NCBI GenBank assembly: GCA_903970295.1
Contig: CAJCHQ010000404.1
Span: forward strand, 1-18,329
Direction: 5' to 3'
DNA length: 18,329 bases
Source of the DNA: Bryobacterales bacterium
GTDB lineage: Bacteria; Cyanobacteriota; Vampirovibrionia; Obscuribacterales; Obscuribacteraceae
The notes beneath the pieces were generated by a model. That model was not told where the DNA came from and searched no databases. It was given only the letters and a program-made list of their open reading frames with translations. The translations under genes and the position numbers were made by a program. Below are positions 16,514-18,329 of this stretch, in pieces; the first letter of the stretch is position 1, and each line of letters opens with the position of its first letter.

Positions 16514-18329
16514 ATGAAGTCGAGCAAGCAAATTTTATCGAGCGATCAATCATATTCGGTAGTCGATGTGATGAAAGTCCGGATTGATCCTGACCAGGCT
16601 AATGCTGCCGTGAAAAATTTTCGGCTGCCCGATTCAGTTCCAACAATAGAATGCGATATTTTTATTGCGGGTGGTGGCACGGCCGGTGTCGCGGCGGCAC
16701 TCGCTGCAACTGCTGGTGGTGGCGTTAGCGTTTGCTTGACGGAAGAGACTGATTGGCTCGGGGGGCAGATGACGGCTCAGGGCGTGCCGGTGTCGGATGA
16801 CGGCCGAAATTTCCAAGTGGAAACTAGCGGGTCTAATCGTTCCTATCAATTGTTTCGGGATGCGGTCAGAAATCATTACAAGCAAAACTACAAACTCTCC
16901 GATTCGGGGCAGAAGCAAAAATTTTTCAATCCTGGAAACTGCTGGTATTGGGTGAGCCAATTGGCTTTCCAGCCAGAGGTCGGTGTTGCGGTGTTGCATG
17001 GGCTATTGGATCAAGCCGGCACTGCCTTTCCTGCCAAAATTTATTTGCGGCGAATTGTGATCAAAGCCGAGATAGCGGGTGAACAGATCGACCGTGTAGT
17101 TACGGTCAATCTCGACACCGGAGAGTGGCTGGCTTTCAAGGCGCGAACATACATTGATGCCACCGAGCTGGGTGATTTGCTTCACCTGAGCGGTGCTGAT
17201 TACAGGTCGGGCACCGAATCCCATTCACAAACGGGCGAGCCGCACGCAGCCGATGTTGCCGATCCCGAACATGTTCAGGATTATGTTTTTCCGTTCGTGG
17301 TCGAGTTCGTGCCGGGCACCGACAATACGATCGCCAAGCCCGCGCTTTACGACGAGTTTAAGAGTAAGGGGAAATTCTCACTGCTCAATTACAAGATGTT
17401 CGGTCATGGCAACAAATTGAACGGCGATGGTGTAATCATTTCCGAGCTGATGCCGTTTTGGACCTACAGAAGAATTCTGGACAAGAATGCCTTCGCCGAT
17501 CAGCGCATTGCCAACGATCAGGCTGTGATCAATTGGTTTAGCAATGATTTCTCCGACCACAATATTATTGATAAGCCAGCGCATGTGGTGTGCGAGTATT
17601 TGCGTCTTGCTAAGTCTTGCAGCTTGAGTTTTCTATATTGGCTGCAAACTGAAGCGCCGCGAGACGAAGGCGGGTACGGCTATCCCGAGATCAAGTTGAT
17701 GGTTGACGCGTTAGGAACGGAGGACGGTCTCTCCAAATATCCTTACATACGCGAGTCGCGCCGGGGTGTTGCTTTGACTACCATCAAAGAGTCAGATGTC
17801 ACCAGTGTAGAGTCATCGTCGGCGAGAGCGCGTTTGTTCGATGACAGCGTCGGTATCGGGTACTTTCCGATCGATATTCATGGCAAAGAATCGACTCCCG
17901 GGGCCTTGAAACCGACCAAACATTTTCAAATTCCCCTGGGCGCCATGATCATGGAATCCCCTGCCAATCTCATTCTATCGGCTAAGAACATCGGCACGAC
18001 CCATCTCACCAATGGTGCCTATCGGCTTCATCCGATCGAATGGGCGATCGGCGAAGCGGCAGGTTCGCTGGCTGCACTCTCTGGTCAAGCACAGATCTCA
18101 CTGCCTGATTTCGTTCGAAGTGCCCAGCAATTACGACTGTTGCAATTGAAGCTTATCCGCTCCGGCGCGCCGCTTTACTGGTATGATGACGTGTCAACGA
18201 TTGACAGCCGCTTTGAAGCGATTCAGTATTTATCGGTGATTGGTGTGATGCGTGGAGATTCACAGCATTTGCACTTCTATCCGGACCGAGCTTTGACAGC
18301 TGGAGAAGTTGATGAAATTCTGGCCAGAG
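16514..18329 (+). CDS. FAD-dependent oxidoreductase (PF12831-type) with C-terminal SLH-like domain, cut by right window edge
   Basis: I translated this by hand from the ATG at 16514: 605 codons are open to the window edge, so the stop lies outside. The nucleotide-binding motif CDIFIAGGGTAGVAAA is at about 47-62, with DWLGGQMTAQGVP following at about 80-92. Later blocks GYFPIDIHG (about 449) and SAKNIGTTHLTNGAYRLHP with EWAIGEAAG (about 490-515) are typical of PF12831 FAD-dependent oxidoreductases. The visible end (about 555-605) has the pattern of an S-layer homology domain: DDV, FEAIQYLSVIGVMRGD, FYPDRALTAGEVDEIL. No signal peptide is present; about 45 polar residues precede the dinucleotide fold. 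An ATG at 16571 (residue 20) is an alternative start. The gene follows DUF4127 by 3 bp, with GAGG close before the ATG. Substrate unknown. More SLH repeats may follow outside the window. Confidence 0.9.
   Translation, partial: MKSSKQILSSDQSYSVVDVMKVRIDPDQANAAVKNFRLPDSVPTIECDIFIAGGGTAGVAAALAATAGGGVSVCLTEETDWLGGQMTAQGVPVSDDGRNFQVETSGSNRSYQLFRDAVRNHYKQNYKLSDSGQKQKFFNPGNCWYWVSQLAFQPEVGVAVLHGLLDQAGTAFPAKIYLRRIVIKAEIAGEQIDRVVTVNLDTGEWLAFKARTYIDATELGDLLHLSGADYRSGTESHSQTGEPHAADVADPEHVQDYVFPFVVEFVPGTDNTIAKPALYDEFKSKGKFSLLNYKMFGHGNKLNGDGVIISELMPFWTYRRILDKNAFADQRIANDQAVINWFSNDFSDHNIIDKPAHVVCEYLRLAKSCSLSFLYWLQTEAPRDEGGYGYPEIKLMVDALGTEDGLSKYPYIRESRRGVALTTIKESDVTSVESSSARARLFDDSVGIGYFPIDIHGKESTPGALKPTKHFQIPLGAMIMESPANLILSAKNIGTTHLTNGAYRLHPIEWAIGEAAGSLAALSGQAQISLPDFVRSAQQLRLLQLKLIRSGAPLYWYDDVSTIDSRFEAIQYLSVIGVMRGDSQHLHFYPDRALTAGEVDEILAR

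Noticed and set aside
1..18329. CRISPR array, tRNA, rRNA or insertion sequence
   Set aside because: No regularly spaced direct repeats, cloverleaf-like sequences, rRNA signatures or transposase motifs were seen while reading both strands.

Overview
The window is a gene-dense bacterial chromosome segment with roughly balanced base composition. It has twelve protein-coding genes and no rRNA, tRNA, insertion sequence or CRISPR array that I can see. The mix of genes recalls the Obscuribacterales branch of the Vampirovibrionia (Melainabacteria) or a similarly signalling-rich environmental bacterium. It includes a Ser/Thr kinase with an N-terminal zinc ribbon and leucine-rich repeats, tandem MshEN-like repeats, an SLH-like domain and a DUF4127 protein. 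That placement is an inference from protein style, not a proven assignment.

Layout from left to right. (1) Bases 1-1774, minus strand: the 5' part of a large gene cut by the window edge. It encodes four tandem units, each with the spacing of the c-di-GMP-binding MshEN domain, followed by a disordered tail. (2) Bases 1775-2419: a gene-free stretch with several hairpins, one followed by a T-run on the plus strand. (3) Bases 2420-3649, plus: a two-TM sensor-like protein with a cytoplasmic coiled coil and no output domain. (4) Bases 3876-7145, plus: a SWIM zinc finger plus SNF2-family helicase. (5) Bases 7137-11341, minus: a tightly overlapped four-gene sugar module. Its transcription order is NAD-dependent epimerase, GT2 glycosyltransferase, second NAD-dependent epimerase, GT87-like membrane glycosyltransferase. 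Its last gene overlaps the SNF2 gene tail to tail by 9 bp. (6) Bases 11568-11963, plus: a small secreted RlpA-like double-psi beta-barrel protein. (7) Bases 12118-12513, plus: a stand-alone receiver domain with Glu at the phospho-acceptor position. (8) Bases 12591-14717, minus: a receptor-like Ser/Thr kinase with an LRR ectodomain. (9) Bases 14978-16510 and 16514 to the right edge, plus: a DUF4127 protein and a PF12831-type FAD-dependent oxidoreductase that ends in an SLH-like domain, 3 bp apart and probably one operon.

Functionally, the clearest joint unit is the sugar module. Two epimerases would shape a nucleotide-linked sugar, a GT2 enzyme would move a sugar to a lipid or polymer acceptor, and a membrane GT87-like enzyme would use a polyprenyl-linked donor outside the cytoplasm. 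The rest is largely signalling and envelope biology. The best candidates for something undescribed are the MshEN-like array without an ATPase, the DUF4127/FAD-SLH pair, the LRR receptor kinase beside a degenerate receiver, and the structured intergenic stretch at about 2010-2220. Both genes cut by the window edges are open to the edge with no stop codon.
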